A stretch of 27,669 bases of DNA from a virus. Positions 8,114-15,732 of this stretch are shown piece after piece. Under the pieces are notes generated by a model. The model searched no databases. It was not told the DNA's origin and worked only from the letters and a program-made list of their open reading frames with translations. Position 1 is the first letter of the stretch, and each line of letters starts with the position of its first letter. Both the position numbers and the translations under genes were made by a program. The stretch lies in the IMG/VR virus record IMGVR_UViG_3300029286_003678, positions 1 through 27,669 of that record, one strand, 5' to 3'.

Positions 8114-8851
8114 TCCTTTGCTTTCTTACCTGCTCTTGTTTTATTTCCACAAGCTCATTATCTATTACTTCCATTGCTTCAATAAACTTTACCGGCTGCT
8201 CCAACCAGCTGCCCTCATTCGGTAGAAACCCGTTCTTATAAAAATTGTATGCCCTTAAAAAATTTGCCGATAAACTGGCAACCTGCTCAAAAGGGCATCC
8301 TTTATATTCCCTGCCTTCAAACTTCCATGTTTCCTGTCCCGGAACCTCAAATTCGCAAAGTTTCTTTTTCCCTTCCAGACATCCGCGGCAATTCACGGTA
8401 AATTCGCTTACGTGAACTGCCAGGATCAGTTTTTTCGTTCTTCCTCCGAAAGCTTTGACTCATTAAGGACCGCTTCTGCCAGCTCCTGACGCAGTTCATT
8501 GGAAAACATGGCAATGATCCTGTCAGGCACAGCCTGGCGCATTTTTCCGGCGTATTGAATGGTGTCAAAGCTTAAATCAACCGGCTTATTTGTCTGCGGG
8601 TCAAGGAAGTTTTCCAAACCTTTAAGCCCGAACTTTATGGCAGTGATCTGGCGCTTATTCCAGTTAAGCCGCACCTTGGCTTTATCATTGGGGTTGCGGG
8701 AACTTAACTCATAAGTTGAGCTTTCATCATCAACCTCTGCGCGTAAGACCGGGTCAAGTATGCCGATATGAAACACCGTCGGGTTATTCTGGTCAGGGTC
8801 GAATTTAGAGATAAATTTCCGGGTTGAGTTAATATCAATTCCTGTAAGCAT
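8100..8851 (-). CDS. GT: Tail assembly chaperone GT, made by -1 ribosomal frameshift
   Basis: Frameshift product of about 250 residues: 141 residues of G, then a -1 slip at A-AAA-AAC (8435-8429), then 109 residues read in the T frame to the stop at 8100-8102. The T frame is open all the way back through the slip site. Its first in-frame initiator (GTG at 8396) lies inside the stimulatory hairpin and lacks a good ribosome site, so T is probably never made alone. The T part carries four cysteines (CRGC, then LCEF and GCPF), a possible zinc site. In lambda, G binds the tape measure and T binds tail tube subunits; the same division is expected here. It overlaps the tape measure gene by 14 bases. 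Confidence 0.85.
8388..8435 (-). promoter_or_regulatory. -1 programmed frameshift signal (slippery site plus hairpin)
   Basis: Reading on the minus strand, the slippery heptamer A-AAA-AAC occupies 8435-8429 in the G frame, directly before the G stop TGA (8428-8426). A stem follows: GCAGTTCACG (8420-8411) pairs with CGTGAATTGC (8397-8388), ten base pairs with one G-U. It is extended by G8421-C8387 to eleven pairs, with a 13-base loop. The spacer is 7-8 nt, within the range for efficient -1 shifting. Confidence 0.88.
8426..8851 (-). CDS. G: Tail assembly chaperone G
   Basis: This 141-residue, charge-rich protein lies between the tail tube gene and the tape measure, the position of lambda G. 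AGGAGG five bases before the ATG gives a strong start. It ends EERKN-stop, with the stop TGA directly after the heptamer AAAAAAC, so most ribosomes should terminate here and make G, while a minority shift to GT. G-type chaperones keep the tape measure soluble and recruit tube subunits, and are not part of the finished virion. Sequence similarity to lambda G is not obvious by eye; the call rests on synteny, size and the frameshift signal. Confidence 0.82.
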   Translation of the reverse strand: MLTGIDINSTRKFISKFDPDQNNPTVFHIGILDPVLRAEVDDESSTYELSSRNPNDKAKVRLNWNKRQITAIKFGLKGLENFLDPQTNKPVDLSFDTIQYAGKMRQAVPDRIIAMFSNELRQELAEAVLNESKLSEEERKN

Positions 8852-8875
8852 GGAGTCCTCCTTTTGGTTTAAAAG

Positions 8876-10027
8876 TTAAAGACACAAAATACAATACTCA
8901 TCATCGCCGGGCGCAAATGAGCCGGTTAAATCAAAGGCAACCTGGGCAATCTGGATGCCTTCTTTGTCCGCATCCTCGACTTTTGTGTATTGGATTGCCG
9001 GGCAATAGAACCTGAACTTATTGCCGTCGAGTGTGCCGTAGGAAAAATCAAAAGGCATCTTGGCGTTACTTAACCACTTGCCGTGAAAATCATGCTCGCT
9101 AACTGAGCACATTTCAGGATCCATGTTGCCTGCGGGCGCTCTGTCAGTGATCATGTAAGAAAGAATGCCGCTGGGGTCGTCAATCTTATCCCTTGGAGAG
9201 AGTTTATTGGCAATATCGATGTCGATTGAACCTACATTAAGTGAAACTCCCTCAATTGAAAAATTCGCTCCCAAGACAACCGGCTCTTCTGTCGTACCAT
9301 AGTCAACACCTTGCAGCATTGCCTCATCAATCACCCCTGCATCAACCCCCATAAATTTAAATTCCATGCCGATAGGCGAACCTATCTTGAGGTTAAATTT
9401 TAGAGAACCGCGACAACCCCTTAAGAGTTTTCTCACTCCGTCTTCATAAGAGGCCATGGTTAAAGAGGGCGCATTTTTAGAGACAGGCTTTATTTCATGA
9501 CCGGCATTGGAAACAGCTGATGCAGTTTGAGCGCTTGCGCCTGAAATCTGCCCGGCGATGGTTTCGCTATTCTCAATTACCCCGCTTATGACCACGTAAT
9601 AAAGCGTAGTTACGCCGTTGGGCGTATCAACAACCACTCGTCCTTGCGCACCAGTTGTTCCTCCGGTAATGGTCTCGCCGTGCTTAAAAGGCCCGCCAGT
9701 TACCGCACCGATTAAGATCTTCTTTAAGACATTGACCTCATGACCACAGGCTCTAATTAAAGGGGCTTCTTTGAACATAGTTGCAATTGAGCCTGAGCCT
9801 CTTAACTTCATGCTGAAATCAAATCCGGCAATGCGCTTGCCGCTGATCTTGCCGATTTTAGTCAAAGATTCCCTTACCGGATCCCGCTGGTACATCTCCG
9901 GCTCAAAACTTACCTTGGGGATATAGTCAACTAAAAATCCCGCGTCATTAAAATTTAAATTCTCTGCCACGCCTTCCTCGGCCTCTGGTCTTGCCACCAA
10001 CTGCCTAATCCTTGATAACTTGCTCAT
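8876..10027 (-). CDS. V: Major tail tube protein (gpV-like)
   Basis: This 383-residue protein sits between the tail terminator and chaperone genes, where lambda V is found. It is beta-rich and acidic, without signal peptide or membrane segments. Residues of roughly 103-175 form a glycine/threonine-rich inserted domain (GETITGGTTGAQGRV...SETIAGQISGA contains two similar halves), possibly a surface-exposed decoration of the tube. The flanking parts would make the tube fold. AAGGAGGT seven bases before the ATG supports the start. It would polymerise around the tape measure to form the tail tube. The call depends mainly on synteny and on the size and composition of the protein. Confidence 0.75.
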   Translation of the reverse strand: MSKLSRIRQLVARPEAEEGVAENLNFNDAGFLVDYIPKVSFEPEMYQRDPVRESLTKIGKISGKRIAGFDFSMKLRGSGSIATMFKEAPLIRACGHEVNVLKKILIGAVTGGPFKHGETITGGTTGAQGRVVVDTPNGVTTLYYVVISGVIENSETIAGQISGASAQTASAVSNAGHEIKPVSKNAPSLTMASYEDGVRKLLRGCRGSLKFNLKIGSPIGMEFKFMGVDAGVIDEAMLQGVDYGTTEEPVVLGANFSIEGVSLNVGSIDIDIANKLSPRDKIDDPSGILSYMITDRAPAGNMDPEMCSVSEHDFHGKWLSNAKMPFDFSYGTLDGNKFRFYCPAIQYTKVEDADKEGIQIAQVAFDLTGSFAPGDDEYCILCL

Positions 10028-10029
10028 CT

Positions 10030-10497
10030 TTACAACCTCCTTGTCGGGTCATTCCTTAAATGCCGGTATTTGACTTTTAACTCTATGGCTAACCCTGCAT
10101 AGTGCTGGCCTTCCGTGGTAACAAAAGGACTGGTTGAGACAATATCCGTATCAATTGCCTCGCCTCCTCTTGTGTGGTCAAGCAGCACTGCTTTTTTTAT
10201 ATCTCCCTGCAGGCGGTTTAAGTAGATATCCGTCGGGACAGCATCGTTTTTGTCATTGATATAAAAGATGCTTAAGAAAACACTTAAAACACATTCGGTA
10301 AAAGGATGCACTGACGGCTCTTCCAGCTCATCCCCGGGTGTAATAATAATCATCGGAATATCCACGGGGGTATTTCCGTGCATTGACCAGCGCTGCACGG
10401 TTTGAGGCGTAAAGTCAAAGTTGTAGCCGCGAGCCTGAGTAATAGCTTCCAGTGTGGTTTTGATATTAGCGATTATTCTTTCCCGGACGGTTTCCAT
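10030..10497 (-). CDS. U: Tail terminator protein (gpU-like)
   Basis: The 155-residue protein starts METVRERIIANIKTTLEAI, the helical opening typical of phage tail terminators, followed by an alternating beta region (IPMIIITPGDE, VLSVFLSIFYIND) and another helix with the sequence NRLQGDIKKAVLLD. This helix-sheet-helix layout, and its place between Z-like and tube genes, agree with gpU-type proteins that form a ring capping the tail tube. There is no convincing ribosome site. The ATG follows the previous stop by two bases, so reinitiation after the Z-like gene is likely. Confidence 0.75.
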   Translation of the reverse strand: METVRERIIANIKTTLEAITQARGYNFDFTPQTVQRWSMHGNTPVDIPMIIITPGDELEEPSVHPFTECVLSVFLSIFYINDKNDAVPTDIYLNRLQGDIKKAVLLDHTRGGEAIDTDIVSTSPFVTTEGQHYAGLAIELKVKYRHLRNDPTRRL

Positions 10498-10499
10498 AT

Positions 10500-11114
10500 T
10501 TAAACTTTTGTTAAAGCTTTATCCGCTGCCTGATTAATGTAAGTAAAAATCTTTCCCTGCATCTCATCCCAAGTCTGATAAAATTCCAGACGCGCACTCA
10601 CATCCACAAAAGGCTTAAACACGTATAAAAACCTTAAGCGCCCGGTGATCCACTTCACTAAATATGATTTTCCTCTAGAGGTAATCACAAAGGTTTTCTT
10701 TAGCTCTGAAGGATATTTATATTTTTTCTTTAAGCGATGGCCAGCGGTATACATCTCTGCCTGATTAAAATTAAATGCCCGGATAGGTACAGCTAAAGCC
10801 TGTGCTGCAGGCATTACCCTTTCTCCAAATTCATGCCTTTTAGAAACCTTTGACTCCGAGAAGATTTCTAATCCCATGCCCTCAATTGTTTTAGAAACTA
10901 AACTTGCCCTCCTAAATGTTCCGTAAAGGCCGTATTGCCCGTCGCCGTAAACGCCGGGAGGGCCCTGAAGCCTTTCTTTTCTGAAGGTGCTTAAAAAACT
11001 TCTACCGATGTGATCAAAGGCATCCCCCAGTTCAAACTTTAATGCCTGCGGGATAATCCTTATTGCCCGGTCTAATTTTTCCTTATCAATTTTTACATCT
11101 ATAAAATCATTCAT
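10500..11114 (-). CDS. Z: Minor tail protein Z-like
   Basis: The 204-residue protein (from ATG 11114) starts MNDFIDVKIDKEKLDRAIR and has an N-terminal helical part followed by a basic, aromatic C-terminal half. The position between the head-tail joining gene and the tail terminator equals lambda Z, which is needed for tail completion. A GTG at 11123 would add three residues, but the ATG at 11114 lies eight bases behind a clear GGAG and just after the upstream stop, so I take the ATG. Related HK97 gp10-type proteins have a similar size; both families act at the head-proximal end of the tail. Confidence 0.7.
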   Translation of the reverse strand: MNDFIDVKIDKEKLDRAIRIIPQALKFELGDAFDHIGRSFLSTFRKERLQGPPGVYGDGQYGLYGTFRRASLVSKTIEGMGLEIFSESKVSKRHEFGERVMPAAQALAVPIRAFNFNQAEMYTAGHRLKKKYKYPSELKKTFVITSRGKSYLVKWITGRLRFLYVFKPFVDVSARLEFYQTWDEMQGKIFTYINQAADKALTKV

Positions 11115-11116
11115 TC

Positions 11117-11461
11117 TTACCACTCCACCAGCAAATGCCAGAGAGCATCGTCTTTATTTAAAACCTCGGAAATGCGGCATTCTTTAGTGTCGCCTTCAAG
11201 GTCAGTTAAAACAATCTTGTCGTCTTTTTTATTGATTAACGATATTCCGGCAGCTTCGTCGTTTAAAACAAAGAGTTCTGCCTGATTTTGGAGGGTGCGC
11301 AGGCTGTCTTCCCTGCTTGGCTTGATCTGCCCCCGGTTAACAAGGGCCTTAATAAGCCGGCTAGAGCCTCCGGCGGGAATATAGGTGATATTTTCGGCAA
11401 ATTCATTTGTATTGAGGAGGCAGTTAAAAGCATCCTCCTTTAGCTGGCTTTTGAAGGTCAT
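11117..11461 (-). CDS. Head-tail joining protein (gpFII-like)
   Basis: This 114-residue protein follows the major capsid gene and precedes the Z-like gene, the position of lambda FII. It starts with a helix (TFKSQLKEDAFNCLLNTNEF, the pattern 'F...L..D...F.N..EFAE' common to FII-like and head-tail attachment proteins) and continues as a small beta barrel (KDDKIVLTDLEGDTKECRI). It probably attaches to the connector to receive the tail. No FI-like gene was found between it and the capsid gene. Confidence 0.7.
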   Translation of the reverse strand: MTFKSQLKEDAFNCLLNTNEFAENITYIPAGGSSRLIKALVNRGQIKPSREDSLRTLQNQAELFVLNDEAAGISLINKKDDKIVLTDLEGDTKECRISEVLNKDDALWHLLVEW

Positions 11462-11478
11462 AGTTAGTCCTCTTCTAT

Positions 11479-11509
11479 ATCCGGAAGGCCTTTAAAGGGC
11501 CTCCCGGAT
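11479..11509 (-). other. Stable hairpin downstream of the capsid gene
   Basis: ATCCGGAAGGCC (11479-11490) and GGCCTCCCGGAT (11498-11509) form a 12-bp stem with one G-U pair and a 7-base loop. In the direction of transcription (minus) it follows the capsid stop and is not followed by a T run, so it is more likely an mRNA-stabilising or processing structure, or a partial terminator, than a full terminator. On the plus strand it is followed by TTTT, which is weak. Confidence 0.6.
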
Positions 11510-11533
11510 TTTATGTCTGCTTAAAAACTACTT

Positions 11534-12493
11534 TTAAGCATCGACCTTCATTAAATGCGCAAAATAAGGATCAATGACGATCTCATCCACATGCTGCCTG
11601 ACCCGGAAGATATCGCTTCTTGCCGCATCGTCGCGGTACTGCTCGACCGTGGCGTTTTCAGGAGAATCCTGGGTCCAAAGGAAAGTCCTGCCCATGCTCG
11701 GATCCGAAAGCCGCTCGCTGGCTCCGATAACTGCCACCATGGCAAAGTCATCGCTCCAGACATCAGCGCTGATAAAGGTCTTGCCTTCTTTTGCGCTGTT
11801 GTAAATGGCCTTGCCGACGATGATATTCTTGACACCCAAGATGTCTGCCAGGGCATTTAAGATTTCTGCCTCGGTAAGGCGTGCCACGTACTTAATTGCA
11901 TCCTTGATGCCGGTATTTAAGAGCATCCGGTCAATATTTGCTTTGCTGCAGATCAAGTTCTGAGGGTCAATGCCGGAATTTGAGCGTACTTTCTCCCTGG
12001 CTGCACGCACCTGAGCCACGACATCCGTTGCAACATTGTCCCAAGGATTGGCTGAGTTATCGGTGAAAAGCGCGGCTCCTGAAAAAGTAGTGGTATTAAA
12101 AACCTGCGCCACAATACGCTTTTCCTGCGCCTGCAGGACCCTGCGCGTCACGATCTGCACCGTAGTCAGTTCTGCATCAAAATCCGAGGCGTACATATTG
12201 CGTTCGCCGTCATCCAAAGGACCCTCAAGACCATACTCCTCGCAGTTATACTGCTTGTCCTTTGCCTGAAAGCCGTCTCGGTTGTAGTTGCCGCGGGGTG
12301 CGCGTTTGGTATCTGCGTCGCGGGTGATGCTTTCCCGAGTGATTGCCGGAAAAATTGAGGCCTTCTTTCTTGTCCCGAATATCGGCAAGACTTTCGTGCC
12401 GATAAACTCATCCTGCTGCTGGATAAACTCCAAAGCCGCTACTCCCAACTCTAAGCGCGGAACTGCCCTTGTCCCCTGATATTCAACTCCCAT
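11534..12493 (-). CDS. E: Major capsid protein (gpE-like, HK97 fold expected)
   Basis: The 319-residue protein has the size and composition of lambda gpE-type capsid subunits. Typical features are the N-terminal LELGVAALEFIQQQDEFIGTK style opening, an RAPRGNYNRDGF extended loop region and the C-terminal DEIVIDPYFAHLM segment. GAGGAGG seven bases before ATG gives a strong start, as expected for the most abundant virion protein. It is preceded by a D-like decoration protein and followed by a stable hairpin. It would assemble on the scaffold protein encoded within the protease gene. Confidence 0.85.
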   Translation of the reverse strand: MGVEYQGTRAVPRLELGVAALEFIQQQDEFIGTKVLPIFGTRKKASIFPAITRESITRDADTKRAPRGNYNRDGFQAKDKQYNCEEYGLEGPLDDGERNMYASDFDAELTTVQIVTRRVLQAQEKRIVAQVFNTTTFSGAALFTDNSANPWDNVATDVVAQVRAAREKVRSNSGIDPQNLICSKANIDRMLLNTGIKDAIKYVARLTEAEILNALADILGVKNIIVGKAIYNSAKEGKTFISADVWSDDFAMVAVIGASERLSDPSMGRTFLWTQDSPENATVEQYRDDAARSDIFRVRQHVDEIVIDPYFAHLMKVDA

Positions 12494-12524
12494 CTGATTT
12501 CCTCCTCTTGTTAAAAATAGTTAA

Positions 12525-12878
12525 TTACGCCAACAACCCTTCTACGATTTCGCCGTCTGAAGCCGAGGCCTCAAGCACTACACCCTGAATTGATCCGCTT
12601 ACAGTAGCGCTTACCTTGCCGTCAGCTGCTCCATAGAAACTCCCTCCCACGCCTATGGCGCCAGATGCTACAACCTTGAAGGTCCTGCCGCTGGTCTTTA
12701 AATCTACTGATACCATCTCGCCGGATAAAGCCTTAGCCGCTGTAAAGCCGATAAAGGCCTCACCCGCATCCGCATATACAACCTGTGTGCCGCTTCCTCC
12801 AGCGAGTTTAACCCTGCGGAATGCCTCAAGGTCCTCTCCTGCAACAAATGCCTTTGATCCGATATTAAACTGTGACAT
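12525..12878 (-). CDS. D: Capsid decoration protein (gpD/DUF2190-like)
   Basis: This 117-residue protein is glycine, alanine, serine and valine rich with a regular beta pattern (GEDLEAFRRVKLAGG, YADAGEAFIGFTAAKALSG). This is the profile of DUF2190-type head decoration proteins, which trimerise on the capsid surface and stabilise it after expansion. It lies between protease/scaffold and major capsid genes, as lambda D does. AAGGAGG lies shortly before the ATG. No other domains are visible. Confidence 0.8.
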   Translation of the reverse strand: MSQFNIGSKAFVAGEDLEAFRRVKLAGGSGTQVVYADAGEAFIGFTAAKALSGEMVSVDLKTSGRTFKVVASGAIGVGGSFYGAADGKVSATVSGSIQGVVLEASASDGEIVEGLLA

Positions 12879-12896
12879 GATTCGCCCTCCTTATGG

Positions 12897-13277
12897 TTAC
12901 TGTTTCCTTTTTTCTGCGGTTACCCTTAATGCCTCGGTGATTGTGCCGCCGAACTGCTTCTGATATTCCCTTGCCCTTTCAAGGTGAGTCTTAGCTGCGC
13001 CTTGAGCCGGATCCTGCCCCGGTCCTGCTGAAGCCGGGGATTTTGTCTTTAAATCCCCTAAGCGCACCTGCTTCAGTTTTTCTAAGAGAACTGCCGAAGT
13101 ATCGCCGTTTCTTGCTGCCTCATAAACAAGCGCCTCTGTTCCCGGGAAGGCCTTGGCAGTATCTAAGAGGCTAATAATGCGCTCTCTTTCCTGATTTAAT
13201 CCTTCGCCGCTTAAACCTGCTGCAAGGTCAGACCTTTCTTTTTTAAGTAATTCCAAAGTCAAATCCTTAATTTCCAT
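12897..13277 (-). CDS. Nested scaffold protein (Nu3-like) from an internal in-frame start
   Basis: Within the protease gene an in-frame ATG at 13277 (Met237 of the long protein) is preceded by AAGGAGGAGGTGA, which contains nine consecutive bases matching the anti-Shine-Dalgarno complement, eight bases before the ATG. This is the best ribosome site seen in the window and has no other evident reason to lie inside a gene. The product would be 126 residues, close to lambda Nu3, helical and charged, ending in KRKQ. It would act as internal scaffold for the capsid and be degraded by the protease during maturation. Confidence 0.82.
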   Translation of the reverse strand: MEIKDLTLELLKKERSDLAAGLSGEGLNQERERIISLLDTAKAFPGTEALVYEAARNGDTSAVLLEKLKQVRLGDLKTKSPASAGPGQDPAQGAAKTHLERAREYQKQFGGTITEALRVTAEKRKQ

Positions 13278-13985
13278 TTTTGTCACCTCCTCCTTGGTTA
13301 GTGAATAACGCTCTAAAAACGCAATTATCTTTTCTACTGCTTCCGGATTTGATAAAAATTTATCTAAAAAGACAGTCATCTCAGCCGAAGGCTTAACCGT
13401 CTCAGAAAAGAATGCGCCGAAGATTCCGTTATTGGCTGCCGGGTCATCCACCACATCTACTGCCCATAGTTTTGTAATACGCGCTAAAGGCAAAAGATCC
13501 TTGCCGGTAGCCGGATCCTTTTTGCGCGTGCCGTCTTCATTGAGCCGGTATTCGGGCTCTCCGTCAAAGACAATGGATGAGCCGAAGGCATCGGGGTCGC
13601 TTCCGGCTAAATCCAAAACATAGCCTGCTAAATCTCCGCTTGGAGTATTATAGGCAGTCTTGTCAAAATAAAGGTCAGCGCGCACTACCTTGGATTCTTT
13701 TCTGAAATTCTTTGCTCTGCCCAAGAATGTGCCGACTGCAGAATTGCTCATATTGGGATGGCCGAAACGTGATTTTAGGCCGATATTTGACTTTGCTCCA
13801 AGTTCAACTGCCTGATCCAAAGTCGTCTCGTCAATCTCCAAGCCGTGGCCGCGCGCTTCGCCCTTGGTGATTACTGCAAAGCCGTAGATGATGCCGGTTT
13901 CCTTATCAATACCGCCCTTGCCATCCCGGATGCCTCTTGCTACATCTGCGCGAAAAGTATTTTTATGTTTTAATGCATCCTGCAT
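12897..13985 (-). CDS. C: Prohead protease with C-terminal scaffold domain
   Basis: The 362-residue protein has an N-terminal protease domain of about 190 residues and a C-terminal scaffold part. Candidate catalytic residues are His76 in RFGHPNMSN and Ser136/Ser137 in AFGSSIVF, with the conserved-looking AVDVVDDPA strand at 175-183; this layout resembles HK97/Mu-type assembly proteases. Residues 190-236 look like a linker with helix, and 237-362 is highly charged and helical like a scaffold. A second ribosome site and start inside the gene (ATG 13277) would yield the scaffold alone, as in lambda C/Nu3. AGGAG seven bases before the first ATG supports the full-length start. Confidence 0.85.
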   Translation of the reverse strand: MQDALKHKNTFRADVARGIRDGKGGIDKETGIIYGFAVITKGEARGHGLEIDETTLDQAVELGAKSNIGLKSRFGHPNMSNSAVGTFLGRAKNFRKESKVVRADLYFDKTAYNTPSGDLAGYVLDLAGSDPDAFGSSIVFDGEPEYRLNEDGTRKKDPATGKDLLPLARITKLWAVDVVDDPAANNGIFGAFFSETVKPSAEMTVFLDKFLSNPEAVEKIIAFLERYSLTKEEVTKMEIKDLTLELLKKERSDLAAGLSGEGLNQERERIISLLDTAKAFPGTEALVYEAARNGDTSAVLLEKLKQVRLGDLKTKSPASAGPGQDPAQGAAKTHLERAREYQKQFGGTITEALRVTAEKRKQ

Positions 13986-14000
13986 ACAGCGCTCCTTTTC

Positions 14001-14171
14001 TTATTTTTGCTGAATATCAATAATCAGTTCTTGAGGCTTAACTAATATGCCTTTCGACACAACAGCAACCTTAATCGGAAAATCATCTGAAGTAATAATC
14101 AGACAGCGTTTATTTTTAAGACCTTCTTCCTTACTGCCGAGCTCCTGCTTCTTCTTGAACAGTTTTGCCAT
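14001..14171 (-). CDS. Small basic protein between portal and protease
   Basis: A 56-residue open frame starts at ATG 14171 inside the 3' end of the portal gene and ends at TAA 14001-14003. AAGGAG lies about ten bases before the ATG. The protein opens MAKLFKKKQELGSKEEG and ends in a compact beta-like unit (RCLIITSDDFPIKVAVVSK, ILVKPQELIIDIQ). It fills an otherwise unexplained 145-base gap between portal and protease, and its frame has no stops across it. No family recognised. The lack of a gap on either side and the ribosome site make it a likely real gene. Confidence 0.72.
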   Translation of the reverse strand: MAKLFKKKQELGSKEEGLKNKRCLIITSDDFPIKVAVVSKGILVKPQELIIDIQQK

Positions 14172-15732
14172 TTTCGTCTTTCTCCTTATTGGGATCGGTT
14201 TTCTTAACTAACGGCTTGTCTTCTAAACCCAATTCTTTGCGCTTCTTTTCCTCGCGGGCTTTTTGCTCCATAACCTCTTCCCAGTCTTTACCGAGTGCAG
14301 CGCATTCATCTGCTAAAGTAGAAAGATTTCCGTCTACTGAACTGCGCGAAGCCTCAACTTCTTTTGTAGGATCCACCCAGCCCCAGCCGGGAGCAATCCA
14401 GCGGGCGCGGGTTAAGTCCAGCCGGTTATCATAAAAATTTTGTATCGGCAGCTCCCCTAATAAATACGCTTCCTCTAAGAACATCTCATATACCGGCTGG
14501 CATAATCTTTTTGACAGCCATTCCTGACGCGCTTTAAAGAACCTGCGTGCTTCTAAGAGCGCAGCCCGTGCACTGGAATAACTGGATTTACTGAAATCTT
14601 TTGCCACCACTTCATAAGGAAGATTCAGGCCTGCAGATATTGCCCTGAGGATCCTCTCTACAAACGGCTCAAACGTTCCTCCAGGACGGTTCGGACTCAA
14701 CTGCGAAATCTCTTCCCCTGGTGCCAAGTATTCAATCATTCCCGGCTCCAAGGCTTCTATCTTCTGATTTGCAGCATTAGTTGAATCTGCCCTGCCAAAA
14801 GCAGCATTTATCGGGTCTGTCTTTTTCACAAAGGCAGCAAAACAGGCAGCCACTCGCGCTGCCACAAGTTCAGCTTCCATATAATCTGATAAATCTTTAA
14901 AGTAAGTTAATATCGGTGCAAAGAACGGCTCGCCTCGAGTCTGACCCGGGCGTTTCAGCCAGTAAAGGTGCAGGACATTCGGTCTGCCTAATTCATTCTT
15001 AGCCGGATAGCGGATGTAGTAACTAGAATCAAGCGCTCTGTAGTTAAAATAGATATCTCCGGGATGAGACTTCCTGATATAATAAGCAACCGGCTCGCCG
15101 CGCTCTCCAATCTCAACACCGCTTCTTATATTTTTGTTTTGCATTAAATCGTAAGGTGTGGCTAATCTGTCTGCCTCGACAATTTCTAGAGCGAGCATGT
15201 AAGGCCTGCTGGGAGTATCGACCATCAAAGGGATAATTAAAACTTCGCCGTTTTCTAGGATCTGCCGCTCAACTAACTGCTGGATTTCGTAGAAATCCAT
15301 ACGCTCTCCGGCATCCGCAAAAGGAATCCATTTCTGCCAGGCACGTTCTGCTTTTTTCTGAAAGAGATCTGCTGCTTCTTCAGTAATATTTAAACCGTCT
15401 CGGTCAATACGGCTTTGCGGCCTGATGCCTGTGCCGATAACATTAGTAACAATAGTTGAAGTAATCCCGGATGCGTGCGCGTCGTTGCGGTTTAGGTCAC
15501 GGCTTCTTTCGCGCAAAGTCGGAAGCTCAAATAATAAATCCGAATCAGCAGATCCTCTTCCCGGGATCCATGAATCGCGCAGGCGGGATCTGTCTGCTCC
15601 GCGGTAACTTGAGAATTGTTTTAAGGCCAGCCGATAGAGTTTTCGCTGCAAGGATAATCTTGGCGAGAAAAAACCGACCAAGCTGTCGAGGCGTTCCGAA
15701 AAAGTAATTTTGTTAGTGTCTTTATTTTTCAT
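14131..15732 (-). CDS. B: Portal protein (lambda gpB family)
   Basis: The 533-residue protein begins with a basic helix and the sequence YRGADRSRLRDSW, followed by LRERSRDLNRNDAHASGI and TNVIGTGIRPQSR, which are hallmarks of lambda-type portal proteins. Later, YSSARAALLEARRFF and RWIAPGWGWVDPTKE are further family motifs. The charged C-terminus (EKKRKELGLEDK...) is typical. It would form the dodecameric ring through which DNA enters and leaves the head. Its ATG overlaps the stop of the gpW-fusion gene as ATGA, so translation is coupled; no separate ribosome site is seen. Confidence 0.92.
   Translation of the reverse strand: MKNKDTNKITFSERLDSLVGFFSPRLSLQRKLYRLALKQFSSYRGADRSRLRDSWIPGRGSADSDLLFELPTLRERSRDLNRNDAHASGITSTIVTNVIGTGIRPQSRIDRDGLNITEEAADLFQKKAERAWQKWIPFADAGERMDFYEIQQLVERQILENGEVLIIPLMVDTPSRPYMLALEIVEADRLATPYDLMQNKNIRSGVEIGERGEPVAYYIRKSHPGDIYFNYRALDSSYYIRYPAKNELGRPNVLHLYWLKRPGQTRGEPFFAPILTYFKDLSDYMEAELVAARVAACFAAFVKKTDPINAAFGRADSTNAANQKIEALEPGMIEYLAPGEEISQLSPNRPGGTFEPFVERILRAISAGLNLPYEVVAKDFSKSSYSSARAALLEARRFFKARQEWLSKRLCQPVYEMFLEEAYLLGELPIQNFYDNRLDLTRARWIAPGWGWVDPTKEVEASRSSVDGNLSTLADECAALGKDWEEVMEQKAREEKKRKELGLEDKPLVKKTDPNKEKDENGKTVQEEAGARQ

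Noticed and set aside
8396-8396. Independent T gene starting at GTG 8396
   Set aside because: The codon lies inside the frameshift stem and lacks a ribosome site, and the frame is open upstream to the slippery site, so GT fusion explains it better.
8347-8568. 73-codon frame across the G/T junction
   Set aside because: It is in neither the G nor the T frame, lacks a ribosome site and is explained as a shadow of the frameshift overlap.
11555-11860. Plus-strand frame of 101 codons over the capsid gene
   Set aside because: It lies fully antisense to the major capsid gene, has no ribosome site and resembles no protein.
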